From Paeniglutamicibacter cryotolerans (lineage in GTDB: Bacteria > Actinomycetota > Actinomycetes > Actinomycetales > Micrococcaceae): a stretch of DNA of 64,000 bases. Each line of letters opens with the position of its first letter. Positions within the stretch are counted from its first letter, which is position 1. The position numbers and the translations under genes are program-made. Location: contig NZ_JACHVS010000001.1 in the NCBI RefSeq assembly GCF_014190875.1, positions 1,488,001-1,552,000 of the forward strand, given 5' to 3'. Below are positions 28,678 to 37,651 of this stretch, in pieces. A model generated the notes under the pieces. That model did no database searches. It was not told the DNA's origin and saw nothing but the letters and a program-made list of their open reading frames with translations.

Positions 28678-29643
28678 CTAGGGGATTGCCGGGTACGGGC
28701 GCTCGGCCAATTCCATGGCCGAGCGGAAAGCGGCGTCCTTGCCGCTCAGCGGATCGGTGAAACACACGCCCCGGGCCAGCAGTTGCAATGGGTGTGCGTA
28801 ATCGTCAGGTGCCTTGTCCAGCAGGTCGGGGTAGAAGGCGTCGTTGAGGATGCCCAGGCCGAGGGCAGCCATGTGCACGCGCAACTGGTGCGTCTTGCCG
28901 CTGTGCGGGCGCAGGACGAAGTGCCCGACCTCGCGCCCGGGCTGGTTGCCGTGGCTGTATCCGGTACCGATCAGATCGATCTCCGACTCGGCGTTCGGCT
29001 CCCCCGGCAGGACCGTCGACAGCAGCTCGCCCTTCGTCTTGCCCATCCGGTTCCTATGGGTCACCGGGAAATCGAGTGCCGCCATTGCCTCGTGCCGCAG
29101 CGGGTCCAGCGCCGAAACGCACTCGTATTCCTTGCGGATCTCGCGGCGCTCGAACAGCGTCTGATAGGCCCCGCGGGTTGCCGGGTTCACCGAGAACATG
29201 ATGACCCCGGCAGTTGCCCGGTCCAAGCGGTGCATCGGGATCAGGTCGGGCATGTCCAACCTGTTGCGCAGCCGCACCAGCGCGGATTCCTGGACGAAGC
29301 GCCCGCCGGGGGTGGTCGGCAGGAAGTGTGGCTTGTCCACCACCAGCAAGTCGTCATCGAGGTGCATGATCGTTTCGGTGAAGGGAATCGGTTCCTCGAC
29401 GGGCAGGGTCCTGTAGTACCAGAGGAATTCGTGCACACCCAGGGGCGTGGTGGGTGTCAGCGGTTCGGCGCCGAGGCCGACGATCTCACCGCACGCGAAG
29501 CGGCGGACGATTCCCTCGGGGTCTACATGCCCGAAGCGTTCGAGCATGTAGTCCATGACCGAACCCCAAGGCCCGGTATCCGGGATACGCAGACGGGTTG
29601 CATTGACGCCGTCACGGACGGGGAGGGGAGAGAGCATGGCCAC
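28678..29643 (-). CDS. RluA-family pseudouridine synthase
   Basis: A 321-residue RNA pseudouridine synthase. The active-site motif HRLDRATAG carries the catalytic Asp. LLVVDKPHFLPTTPGG and RPHSGKTHQLRVHMA complete the family pattern, and no S4 domain is visible. ATG 29637 (MLSPLPV) is an alternative start. Target (23S rRNA or tRNA) cannot be told from sequence. The extended N-terminus (about 85 residues before the core) is typical of actinobacterial members. Confidence 0.85.
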   Translation of the reverse strand: MAMLSPLPVRDGVNATRLRIPDTGPWGSVMDYMLERFGHVDPEGIVRRFACGEIVGLGAEPLTPTTPLGVHEFLWYYRTLPVEEPIPFTETIMHLDDDLLVVDKPHFLPTTPGGRFVQESALVRLRNRLDMPDLIPMHRLDRATAGVIMFSVNPATRGAYQTLFERREIRKEYECVSALDPLRHEAMAALDFPVTHRNRMGKTKGELLSTVLPGEPNAESEIDLIGTGYSHGNQPGREVGHFVLRPHSGKTHQLRVHMAALGLGILNDAFYPDLLDKAPDDYAHPLQLLARGVCFTDPLSGKDAAFRSAMELAERPYPAIP

Positions 29644-29673
29644 CTATCCAGTCTCCCACGCCCGTGCCGATGC

Positions 29674-29880
29674 TCAGTCGACGCGGAAGCCGAGCTTGAT
29701 CCCGACCTGCCAGTCGGCCACGACGCCACCCTTGATGTGGCCGCGGACCTCAGTGATTTCGAACCAGTCCATGTTGCGCAGGGTTTCCCCGGCCGTGCCG
29801 ACTGCATTGTTCACCGCCGCTTCGATGCCCTGGGGTGAGGTTCCTACGAGCTCGGTGATCTTGTAGACGTGCTCAGCCAT
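29674..29880 (-). CDS. Dodecin (flavin/CoA storage protein)
   Basis: A 68-residue dodecin, which forms hollow dodecamers that bind FMN/riboflavin and often Co[21 protein letters not shown], the WFEITEVRG strand with the conserved Trp, and the end [12 protein letters not shown] match the family over its full length. GGGAGG is placed 6 bases before ATG 29880. Stands between the pseudouridine synthase and nei2 genes, same direction. Confidence 0.93.
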   Translation of the reverse strand: MAEHVYKITELVGTSPQGIEAAVNNAVGTAGETLRNMDWFEITEVRGHIKGGVVADWQVGIKLGFRVD

Positions 29881-29966
29881 GACGTCCTCCCAAAACGGTT
29901 CCACGGCCCGGTGCCGGCGGAGTGCATGGGGTAAACCTAGCCCCGCCGACACCAAACGTAAATGGC

Positions 29967-30827
29967 CTACGCCCGGTTGGCCACCCGCAGCCTGACCGAA
30001 TCGTCCACGGCCTGGCAGTTCGGGCAGAAGTACAGGTCACGTTCCACTATCTGGCCACCGGGTGCCTCCGGGTCCGCCATGCGTTCGTGGCTCAGCGTGC
30101 CACCGCAGCGCAGGCAGGGCTTGCCCGTGCGCCCGTACACCCAATAGGGATCGGGTCCCGATGCGCCGGTGGTCATGCGCCGGGCCCGGTCCTTGTTGGC
30201 CTGCAGCAGCTGGTGCGTCACCTCCACGACGTGGGCCAGGTCGGAAATCTGCCCGACCGGTGTGTGCGGGTTAATGCGGCTGATGAACAGCACCTCGCAT
30301 CGGTAGATGTTGCCGAGTCCGGCAACGAGCCGCTGATCGAGCAGGGCCAGGCCGACGGGCCGCTCGGGATCGAGCAGCAGCCTGCGCTGGGCCTCCAGCG
30401 GATCCCAGGAATGCCCCAACGGGTCGGGGCCCAGATGGCCGATGGCTTCCGGTTCGTCGTGGGTGCGCAGTACCCGCAGGAAGCCCAGCTCGAAGCCGAC
30501 CGCCTGGAAGGCCGAGTTGCCCAGCACGCAGCGGGCCTGGAAGGAGGGAGAACGCCAGCGTTCCCCGGAGGCATAGACGTCCCAGTGCCCCTCCATCAGC
30601 ATGTGCGAGTGGATGCTGACCCCGGGTTGATGCTGGTGGGGGCCGGCGGGCGGCACCAGCCGGATCAGCAGGTGCTTGCCGCGGGAAACCACGGATTCGA
30701 CGCGCCACCCAACGAAGTTCAGTGTTGCGTAGCGGGGGATTCGGAAATCGCTGATGTTCAGGACGTGTCCGGTCAGTGCGGCATCGAGCCGTCTGGCGGC
30801 ACGGAATACTGTATCGCCCTCAGGCAT
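29967..30827 (-). CDS. nei2: Fpg/Nei-family DNA glycosylase (Nei2-like)
   Basis: A 286-residue bifunctional glycosylase/AP lyase. Pro2 (the Schiff-base nucleophile) and Glu3 are in [14 protein letters not shown], a lysine is in SRGKHLLIR, the helix-two-turn-helix region contains [12 protein letters not shown], and the C-terminal zinc finger reads CLRCGG...YFCPNCQ. It should remove oxidised pyrimidines. GGAGGG lies 8 bases before the ATG. The gene follows lhr on the same strand with a 290-base gap; lhr and a nei gene are neighbours in mycobacteria too, which suggests a shared repair role. Confidence 0.9.
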   Translation of the reverse strand: MPEGDTVFRAARRLDAALTGHVLNISDFRIPRYATLNFVGWRVESVVSRGKHLLIRLVPPAGPHQHQPGVSIHSHMLMEGHWDVYASGERWRSPSFQARCVLGNSAFQAVGFELGFLRVLRTHDEPEAIGHLGPDPLGHSWDPLEAQRRLLLDPERPVGLALLDQRLVAGLGNIYRCEVLFISRINPHTPVGQISDLAHVVEVTHQLLQANKDRARRMTTGASGPDPYWVYGRTGKPCLRCGGTLSHERMADPEAPGGQIVERDLYFCPNCQAVDDSVRLRVANRA

Positions 30828-31117
30828 TTGTCATCCCTCCGGTGGTGGCAGTTGGGCTCGGCCGGTGGAAGGGAGCCAAGCCGGGATTCCCCGAGGCCTC
30901 CTCGGGGGGCCATGCTGCTCCCTCCGTCCGCCGGTGAGATATCGGTACAGTGGTGACCTTTGACATCTGCAAACTCCCCTCCCCATGGTCGCGTCACTGG
31001 TCCATGCCCAGAAACGCCGACGTTCAACATGTGACCCGTGCCACCAGCCTAGTACGAAAGGCCGACAGCCCGCCGAAACTTTTCTTATTCATCTTTTGAC
31101 CTGAGGTTATGGAAGTT

Positions 31118-34100
31118 CTATGACCTGAACCTGAGCCCCGAGGGAGAGGAATAGAAGCCTGCCGACAGCAGTGATGCCGCAAGAGGCGTATCCAAGATGG
31201 TGGCGCCATTCACTTTTTCCAGCGCCAGTTTCTGTACCCGTGCCCGACGCAACACGGCAACAAGGGCCTTCGCCATGGCGTCGCAGGCCTGCGGCGACTG
31301 CTCGAAGAGCAACAGCGTCTTGCCCCCGCGTTCCAGGTACAGGCCCAGCGAACCATCCAGCAGCACCACCAGCGCGCCGGCCTTGCGGCCGGGGCGGTGG
31401 CCGGTGGCCTGCTCATCGCCGGGCACCGGCCAAGGCAGCGCTGCGCCGTAGGGGTTGGCCGGGTCGGTGGCCGCCAGCGCGATGGCCGTGGGAACCCGTG
31501 ACGGGGAACGGGTATCGTCCAGCGCCGCGTCAACCGAGTAGGTGCGCAGTCGGTCGACAGTCGCCGGAACCGAGAACTGTGCAGCGCCGAGCTTCTCGAT
31601 GAAATAGCCGCGCCGGGTCCGCCCTGCCTCCTCCAACCGGGACAGCACCCGGTACATCTGCCCGAACCCGCCGGGGATCCCCTCGGACATGACCGAACCG
31701 CGGGTGAGTACCCCGTAACGGTCCAGCAGATACTCGGCGGAGGCGTGGGCCCTGAGCGTCGGATCCGCCTCGGGTGCTGGCAGCAGTGACCAACGCCCGG
31801 CCCCGTGGGCCGCACCGGGTGCCGTGGAACCCACCCCAACCCGGGCCTCTTCCGGACGTAGCCCGGATGCCGCTGCCAGTGATGCGCGAACTTGGCGCAT
31901 CCTGCCGGGACGCGGCGCGCGTACCCGCGGTGCATGGGCGCGCTGCTTGTGCGCCGTCTTGCCGCCATCGAGCAGCCCACGTACCGGGGCGAACGTGTCG
32001 TTCCCGATCCATCCGGCCCACACCAGGTCCCACAGCCCCTGCAGCACCAGCGCGTCGCTGGGGCGCGGGGAGGGGGCATCGGCCAGCAGCCCGGTGATCT
32101 GGCGGAAGAAGAAACCACCGCCGTTGCCCAGGACTCCGAGCAGCGCGGCGTGTAGTTCGGAGGGCATGAAATCAGGATCCCTGGCCAGTGTCAGCGGGGC
32201 GGAATCGGCCAGGTGCAGCGCCAGCCAGCCGTCGTTGCCGGCCAGCGAACCGGCTCCGGAAAACAGCACCTCACCCGTGGCCAGGAGCTCGTCGAGCATT
32301 GCCGGCCCGTAGTCGGGCACACGGGCCGGCAGGACCAGCGATTCCCAGGCACTCGCCGGAATCGGGACCCCGGAGAGCTGGTCGATGACGGTTGCCACCC
32401 CATCCACCCCGCGCAGGTCCTCCCCGACGTACTGCCAGGGAGGCAGGAAGCGTCCATAGGTCGGCGCGTCGACGGGTTCGACCTCCGCCCGCAGCGCGGC
32501 CAGCGAGCGGGCACGGATCCGGCGTAGGACGTGGGCGTCGCAGTATTCGAGGCCGCCGGTGCTCCCGGGTTCCAGCGGGCGGAATTCGCCCTCCGCGACC
32601 CGGCCCTGGTCGACCAGGGCGCGCAGCGCGGGAGCCACGACGGCAATTCCGAGTCCCAGCGCCGCTGCAACCTCGGCGGCGGTGAAGGGACCGTGCGTGC
32701 GGGCATGGCGGGAGACCAGGTCGCCGAGCGGGTCGGCCACCGGCTCGATGAACGCCAGCGGCACGCCCATGGGCAGCGGGACCCCCAGCGCGTCGCGCAG
32801 CCGCGCGGCATCCTCGATGGCGGCGAAGACGGTTTCCCCGGCCAGCTTCAGTTCCAGCGCCCGACGGGAGCGGACCAGGGCCAGCAGGTGCGCCAGCGCT
32901 TCGGCCTCCGTGGAGTGGAGGGCGCCGGCACTCTCTCCGGCAGCCGGCTCCGGACGCAGCCGGGCGGCGGACTGGGCCGCGGATAGCGGGCCGAGCAGTC
33001 GCAACAGGTCGGCCGCCCCCTCGAGGCCGGCCAACCGGCGTGCGGGAACCAGCCGCTGGAGCTCGGCCTCGACATCGTGGATCACCCCGGCGTCGAGCAG
33101 CTCGCGCAGCTCGGCGCGGCCCAACAGCTCGCCCAGCAGCGCCGGGTCCAGTGACAGGGCGGCGGCCCGGCGTTCGGCCAGCGGCGAGTCGCCCTCGTAG
33201 AGGAACTGCGCGACGTAGCCGAAGAGCAGCGACTGGGCGAAGGGCGAGGGGGAGCGGGTAGTGGTCTCGACCAGCCGCAGGGTGCGCGAGGCCAGTGCGT
33301 CGGCGAGTTCACGCAGCGCCGGCAGGTCGTAGACGTCGGCCAGGCATTCGCGCACGGTTTCCAGGATGATCGGGAAATCCGGGTACTTCTTCGCCACGTC
33401 CAGCAGTTGGGCCGAGCGTTGGCGCTGCTGCCAGAGCGGGGTGCGCTTGGCCGGGTTCTGCCGCGGCAACAGCAATGCGCGGGCGGCGCATTCGCGGAAG
33501 CGGGCGGCGAAGAGCGCCGAGCCGCCGACCTCGCGGGTGACGATGTCCTCCAGCTCGTCGGCGGAAAAGTCGAAGAGCTCGGCGCCGGGCGGTTCATCGT
33601 CCATGGCCGGCACGCGCAGCACTATCCCGTCGTCCGCCGCCATCGCCGAGCCGTCCAGTCCGTAGCGCTGGTGCAGCCGCGCCCCGACGGCCAGCGCCCA
33701 GGGCGCATGGACCGGCAGGCCGTACGGCGAATGCAACACCACGCGCCAGTCCCCGAGCTCGTCGACGAAGCGCTCGAGCACCAGCGTCTTGTCATTCGGT
33801 ACGGTCCCGGTGGCCTCGGCCTGGGCGTCCAGGTAGGAGCGCACATTTTGTGCCGCCCAGGGATCGAGCCCGATGCCCGCCAGCCTGGCCGCGGTGGCCG
33901 GCGGGGACAGCGCGGCGACCTCGCGTCGAAAGGCGCCCACGGCCCGGCCCAGCTCGTAGGGGCGGCCCAGGGTGTCGCCCTTCCAAAAGGGAAGCTTGCC
34001 CGGCTGCCCGAACGCCGGGGAGACCAACACCTTGTCGTGGGTGATGTCCTCGATCTTCCAGCTGGTGGCGCCGAGCGCGAACACGTCACCGACCCGGGAC

Positions 34101-35932
34101 TCGTAGACCATCTCCTCGTCGAGCTCGCCGACCCGGCGCCCTCCCCTGGCGCTGTCCTCCGTGCCGATCAGGAAGACGCCGAAGAGCCCGCGGTCCGGGA
34201 TGGTGCCGCCGGATGTCACTGCCAGCCGCTGGGCGCCGGGACGCCCGGTGATGGTCCCGGCCTCCCGGTCCCAAACGATGCGCGGGCGCAGTTCGGCGAA
34301 CTCGTCGGAGGGGTACTTGCCGGCAAGCAGGTCAAGCGTCGCCTCGAAGGCCGAGCGCGGCAGCACGGCGAAGGGGGCTGAGGCGCGCACCATATCGAAC
34401 CACTCCTCCACCTCGACCGGGCCCAGGGCGCAGGCGGCGACGGTCTGTTGGGCCAGGATGTCCAGCGGGTTGGCGGGGATCCGCAGCGATTCGATCTTCC
34501 CGGCGCGCATGCGTTCGACGGTGACCGTCGTATTGAGCAGGTCCCCGCGGTGCTTGGGGAAGAACACGCCGGTGGAGACCTCCCCGACCTGGTGCCCGGC
34601 ACGGCCCACGCGCTGCAGCCCCGAGGCCACCGAGGAGGGGGATTCGACCTGGATGACCAGGTCCACCAGGCCCATGTCGATGCCGAGCTCCAGCGAGCTG
34701 GTCGCCACCACGCAGCGCAGCCGTCCGGTCTTCAGGTCGTCTTCGATGCCGGCGCGCTGCTCCTTGGAGACCGAGCCGTGGTGGGCGCGGGCCAGCAGCG
34801 GTTCGGCCCCGGCACTCGAGCCGGCCTGCGCCATGATTACCGCCGGCGTCGCCGGGGTGGTCCGGGTTGGGTGGCCCTCAACGATGCCGGCCGCCGTCGA
34901 ACCCCTCCCGCCGGGTGCGGAGCCGTCCGGCGGCTCGGCTCCGGTGCGTTCGGCGTGGATCTCGTTGAGCCGCCCGGTCAGCCGCTCGGCCAGCCGGCGG
35001 GAGTTGGCAAACACGATCGTTGACTGGTTGACCTCGATCAGGTCGACGATCTTCTCCTCGACGTGCGGCCAGATGCTCGCCTTGGGCTGGAGCCCGGAGG
35101 CCGGGCCCAGGTCGTGCGCCGCGGCCGCCGAGGGAAGGTCGGTCATGTCCTGCACGGGCACGGTAATGCTCAGGTCCCAGGTCTTGGTGCCGGGAGGCGC
35201 GACGATCGATACGGGGGCCGCACCGCCCAGGAAGCGGGCGACCTCGGCATGCGGTTCCACCGTGGCGGAGAGCCCGATGCGCTGGGCCGGCCGGAGGAGC
35301 AGGGCATCGAGGCGTTCCAACGAGAGCGCCAGGTGGGCGCCGCGCTTGGTGCCGGCCACCGCATGGACCTCGTCGATGATGACGGTGTCGACCTCGGCGA
35401 GGGTTTCGCGCGCCTTGGAGGTCAGCATCAGGAACAGCGATTCGGGGGTGGTGATCAGGATGTCCGGCGGATTGACCAGCAGCCGGCGGCGTTCGTTGGC
35501 CGGGGTGTCGCCGGAGCGCACTCCCACTGCGATCACCGGCGTCGGCAGCCCCAGCCGGCGCGCCGTCTGGGTAATGCCCACCAACGGGGAGCGCAGGTTG
35601 CGCTCCACGTCCACGCCCAGGGCCTTGAGTGGCGAAATGTAGAGCACCCGCGTGCCGCGGGCCGGTTGCTTCTTTCCGGGCGGGGGAAGTTCCAGCGGCA
35701 GTTCGGGCTGCCCCTGGGCCCGGCGGATGAACGAATCCAGGGCCCACAGGAAGGCCGAGAGCGTCTTGCCCGATCCGGTGGGCGCCACGACCAAGGCGTG
35801 GGCGCCGGAGGAGACCGTGTCCCAGGCTCCGAGCTGGGCCGGGGTCGGGGCGCTGAAGGCGCCGGCGAACCATTCGCGGGTTGCCGGGGTAAAGCGGTCC
35901 ATGACCGGGTGCGGGGCGCTGTTTTCTTCCAT
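31118..35932 (-). CDS. lhr: Full-length Lhr helicase
   Basis: A 1604-residue superfamily-2 DNA helicase, the long Lhr form. Walker A VVAPTGSGKTLSAF lies near residue 50, the DEVH box in VIIDEVHAVAGTKRGAHL, and helicase motif VI in GLQRVGRAGHQ. The Lhr-core winged helix and beta-barrel follow up to about residue 870, then the long Lhr C-terminal domain with its own tandem winged helices. Lhr is a 3'-5' ssDNA-dependent translocase induced by DNA damage in mycobacteria. ATG 35932 (MEENSAPHPVMDRFTP) is chosen; the frame to 36019 overlaps the promoter of the divergent tetR. Confidence 0.93.
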   Translation of the reverse strand: MEENSAPHPVMDRFTPATREWFAGAFSAPTPAQLGAWDTVSSGAHALVVAPTGSGKTLSAFLWALDSFIRRAQGQPELPLELPPPGKKQPARGTRVLYISPLKALGVDVERNLRSPLVGITQTARRLGLPTPVIAVGVRSGDTPANERRRLLVNPPDILITTPESLFLMLTSKARETLAEVDTVIIDEVHAVAGTKRGAHLALSLERLDALLLRPAQRIGLSATVEPHAEVARFLGGAAPVSIVAPPGTKTWDLSITVPVQDMTDLPSAAAAHDLGPASGLQPKASIWPHVEEKIVDLIEVNQSTIVFANSRRLAERLTGRLNEIHAERTGAEPPDGSAPGGRGSTAAGIVEGHPTRTTPATPAVIMAQAGSSAGAEPLLARAHHGSVSKEQRAGIEDDLKTGRLRCVVATSSLELGIDMGLVDLVIQVESPSSVASGLQRVGRAGHQVGEVSTGVFFPKHRGDLLNTTVTVERMRAGKIESLRIPANPLDILAQQTVAACALGPVEVEEWFDMVRASAPFAVLPRSAFEATLDLLAGKYPSDEFAELRPRIVWDREAGTITGRPGAQRLAVTSGGTIPDRGLFGVFLIGTEDSARGGRRVGELDEEMVYESRVGDVFALGATSWKIEDITHDKVLVSPAFGQPGKLPFWKGDTLGRPYELGRAVGAFRREVAALSPPATAARLAGIGLDPWAAQNVRSYLDAQAEATGTVPNDKTLVLERFVDELGDWRVVLHSPYGLPVHAPWALAVGARLHQRYGLDGSAMAADDGIVLRVPAMDDEPPGAELFDFSADELEDIVTREVGGSALFAARFRECAARALLLPRQNPAKRTPLWQQRQRSAQLLDVAKKYPDFPIILETVRECLADVYDLPALRELADALASRTLRLVETTTRSPSPFAQSLLFGYVAQFLYEGDSPLAERRAAALSLDPALLGELLGRAELRELLDAGVIHDVEAELQRLVPARRLAGLEGAADLLRLLGPLSAAQSAARLRPEPAAGESAGALHSTEAEALAHLLALVRSRRALELKLAGETVFAAIEDAARLRDALGVPLPMGVPLAFIEPVADPLGDLVSRHARTHGPFTAAEVAAALGLGIAVVAPALRALVDQGRVAEGEFRPLEPGSTGGLEYCDAHVLRRIRARSLAALRAEVEPVDAPTYGRFLPPWQYVGEDLRGVDGVATVIDQLSGVPIPASAWESLVLPARVPDYGPAMLDELLATGEVLFSGAGSLAGNDGWLALHLADSAPLTLARDPDFMPSELHAALLGVLGNGGGFFFRQITGLLADAPSPRPSDALVLQGLWDLVWAGWIGNDTFAPVRGLLDGGKTAHKQRAHAPRVRAPRPGRMRQVRASLAAASGLRPEEARVGVGSTAPGAAHGAGRWSLLPAPEADPTLRAHASAEYLLDRYGVLTRGSVMSEGIPGGFGQMYRVLSRLEEAGRTRRGYFIEKLGAAQFSVPATVDRLRTYSVDAALDDTRSPSRVPTAIALAATDPANPYGAALPWPVPGDEQATGHRPGRKAGALVVLLDGSLGLYLERGGKTLLLFEQSPQACDAMAKALVAVLRRARVQKLALEKVNGATILDTPLAASLLSAGFYSSPSGLRFRS

Positions 35933-36037
35933 CGGGATCAGCTTACGACGCACCCGGGTCCGTAGTCCGCCGGGGTCCCCAAAAGTCCCGGCGGAGAACC
36001 ATTGCCATCGGCTATACACGCGGGTAGCGTCCTATAC

Positions 36038-36712
36038 GTGAGTACAGCATCGACGGATCTCACCGGTCGGGCACGGCTGCGGGATGCCGCCATCGAATGC
36101 TTTGCGGCGCGCGGATTCGGTGAGTCCCTCCGGGCCATTGCGGCACGCGCCGGCGTCACCGCGGGACTGGTCCGCCACCACTTCGGTTCCAAGGACGTGC
36201 TGCGGGCCGAGTGCGATGCCACGGTGCTCGAACGCTACCGGATGCTGAAAACCCAAAGCATGGATACCGACCCGGCGCTGCTCTTTTCCACGTTCCCCTC
36301 CTCCCGCGAGGGCGGGATCCTGATGCTCTACATCCTGCGCAGCGTGCGCGACGGCGGCACGGCGGGACGCGAATTCCTCGCGAACCTGGTCACCGAGGCG
36401 CTCGTCTTCACCCGGGACGCCGTGGCCCGCGGCATCGTGGTGCCCAGCCGCAACGAGGAGGCCCGGGTCAGGTTCCTGGTCCAGCAAGCGGTTGGCGGGC
36501 TGATCGTGAAGCTCGCCATGTACCCGGACACCGACCTCGATGACTTCAGCGGCGTCATGGAGTGCTTCTCCGCCGAAACCATGCTGCCCACGCTGGAGCT
36601 GTACACGGAGGGCCTGTTCGCCGACTCGGGCTACCTCGATCAATTCCTGGCGTACGCGGCGGCAACGCCGAACCCGCCCGCGGGCCCCGCGGGAGAACCA
36701 GCTCATCGGTAA
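36038..36712 (+). CDS. TetR-family regulator of the adjacent ABC exporter
   Basis: A 224-residue TetR repressor. GTG 36038 is used. Residues 8-55 hold the helix-turn-helix (LRDAAIECFAARGF, LRAIAARAGVTAGLVRHHFGSKD), and the C-terminal ligand domain follows. The upstream region (36013-36040) contains two CTATAC motifs about 20 bases apart that may be part of promoter or operator. It is followed after 9 bases by an ABC ATPase gene and a permease gene, so it most likely represses that drug-type exporter and senses its substrate. Confidence 0.88.
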   Translation: MSTASTDLTGRARLRDAAIECFAARGFGESLRAIAARAGVTAGLVRHHFGSKDVLRAECDATVLERYRMLKTQSMDTDPALLFSTFPSSREGGILMLYILRSVRDGGTAGREFLANLVTEALVFTRDAVARGIVVPSRNEEARVRFLVQQAVGGLIVKLAMYPDTDLDDFSGVMECFSAETMLPTLELYTEGLFADSGYLDQFLAYAAATPNPPAGPAGEPAHR

Positions 36713-36721
36713 GGAAAAACG

Positions 36722-37651
36722 ATGTCCACGAATACCCCGGCCATCGAGGTCACCGGACTGCGCAAGCACTTTGGACGCACCAGCGCCCTGGCGGGACTGG
36801 ACCTGAGGGTGGAGCAGGGCGTCGTCGCCGGTTTCCTCGGGCCCAACGGATCAGGCAAGTCCACCACCATCCGCATCCTGCTCGGCCTGCTGCGTTCCGA
36901 CGGCGGCGACGCGAAAATGCTCGGGTCCGACCCCTGGCACGATGCCGTTGCCCTGCACCGGCGCATCGCCTACGTCCCCGGAGAGGTGAGCCTGTGGCCG
37001 AACCTCACCGGAGGCCAGGTGATCGACATCCTCGCCAAGCTGCGCGGCGGGGTGGATGCCTGCAGGCGCTCCGAACTGCTGGAGCGCTTCGAACTGGACC
37101 CGACCAAGAAGTCCCGCAGCTACTCGAAGGGAAACCGGCAGAAGGTGGCGCTCGTGGCGGCCCTGGCCTCCGATGCCGAACTGCTGATCCTGGACGAGCC
37201 GACATCGGGCCTCGACCCGCTGATGGAGCAGGTGTTCACGGCCTGCATCCAGGAGGTCAAGGAACAAGGACGCAGCGTGCTGCTTTCCAGCCACATCTTC
37301 GCCGAGGTGGAAAAGCTCTGCGACACGGTGACAATCATCCGCGACGGGAAGACGGTGGAGGCGGGCCGGCTCGAGGAGCTGCGGCACCTGCACCGCACCA
37401 CCGTGTCAGTGCTGCTGGACCGCGACGCCTCGGTGCTGGCCGGGGTTCCCGGGGTCAACGACCTCGCAGCCGTGGGCAACAAGGCGGTCTTCACCGTCGG
37501 CGAGGCCGAACTCGGCTCCGTGCTGCGGGCTGTGTCGGCCTATTCGCCGCGCTCGTTGATCTCCAGCCCGCCATCGTTGGAGGACCTGTTCCTGCGCCAC
37601 TACGGCGGCGGTCTCCGGCCTGGTCCGGCCCGGACGGCGGGCGTGCGATGA
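36722..37651 (+). CDS. ABC-2-type exporter ATP-binding protein
   Basis: A 309-residue ATPase of the drug-resistance (DrrA/antibiotic) ABC group. Walker A GPNGSGKST (residues 40-48), signature YSKGNRQKV (in place of LSGGQ, common in this group), Walker B LLILDEPTSGLDP and the H-loop SSHIF are all intact. The stop overlaps the permease start by four bases (ATGA). Co-transcribed with tetR and the permease. Confidence 0.92.
   Translation: MSTNTPAIEVTGLRKHFGRTSALAGLDLRVEQGVVAGFLGPNGSGKSTTIRILLGLLRSDGGDAKMLGSDPWHDAVALHRRIAYVPGEVSLWPNLTGGQVIDILAKLRGGVDACRRSELLERFELDPTKKSRSYSKGNRQKVALVAALASDAELLILDEPTSGLDPLMEQVFTACIQEVKEQGRSVLLSSHIFAEVEKLCDTVTIIRDGKTVEAGRLEELRHLHRTTVSVLLDRDASVLAGVPGVNDLAAVGNKAVFTVGEAELGSVLRAVSAYSPRSLISSPPSLEDLFLRHYGGGLRPGPARTAGVR

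Noticed and set aside
36562-37647. Long N-terminal extension of the ABC permease frame (908 residues)
   Set aside because: It runs through the tetR and ATPase genes in another frame with Arg/Pro-rich nonsense; permease starts at the ATGA overlap.
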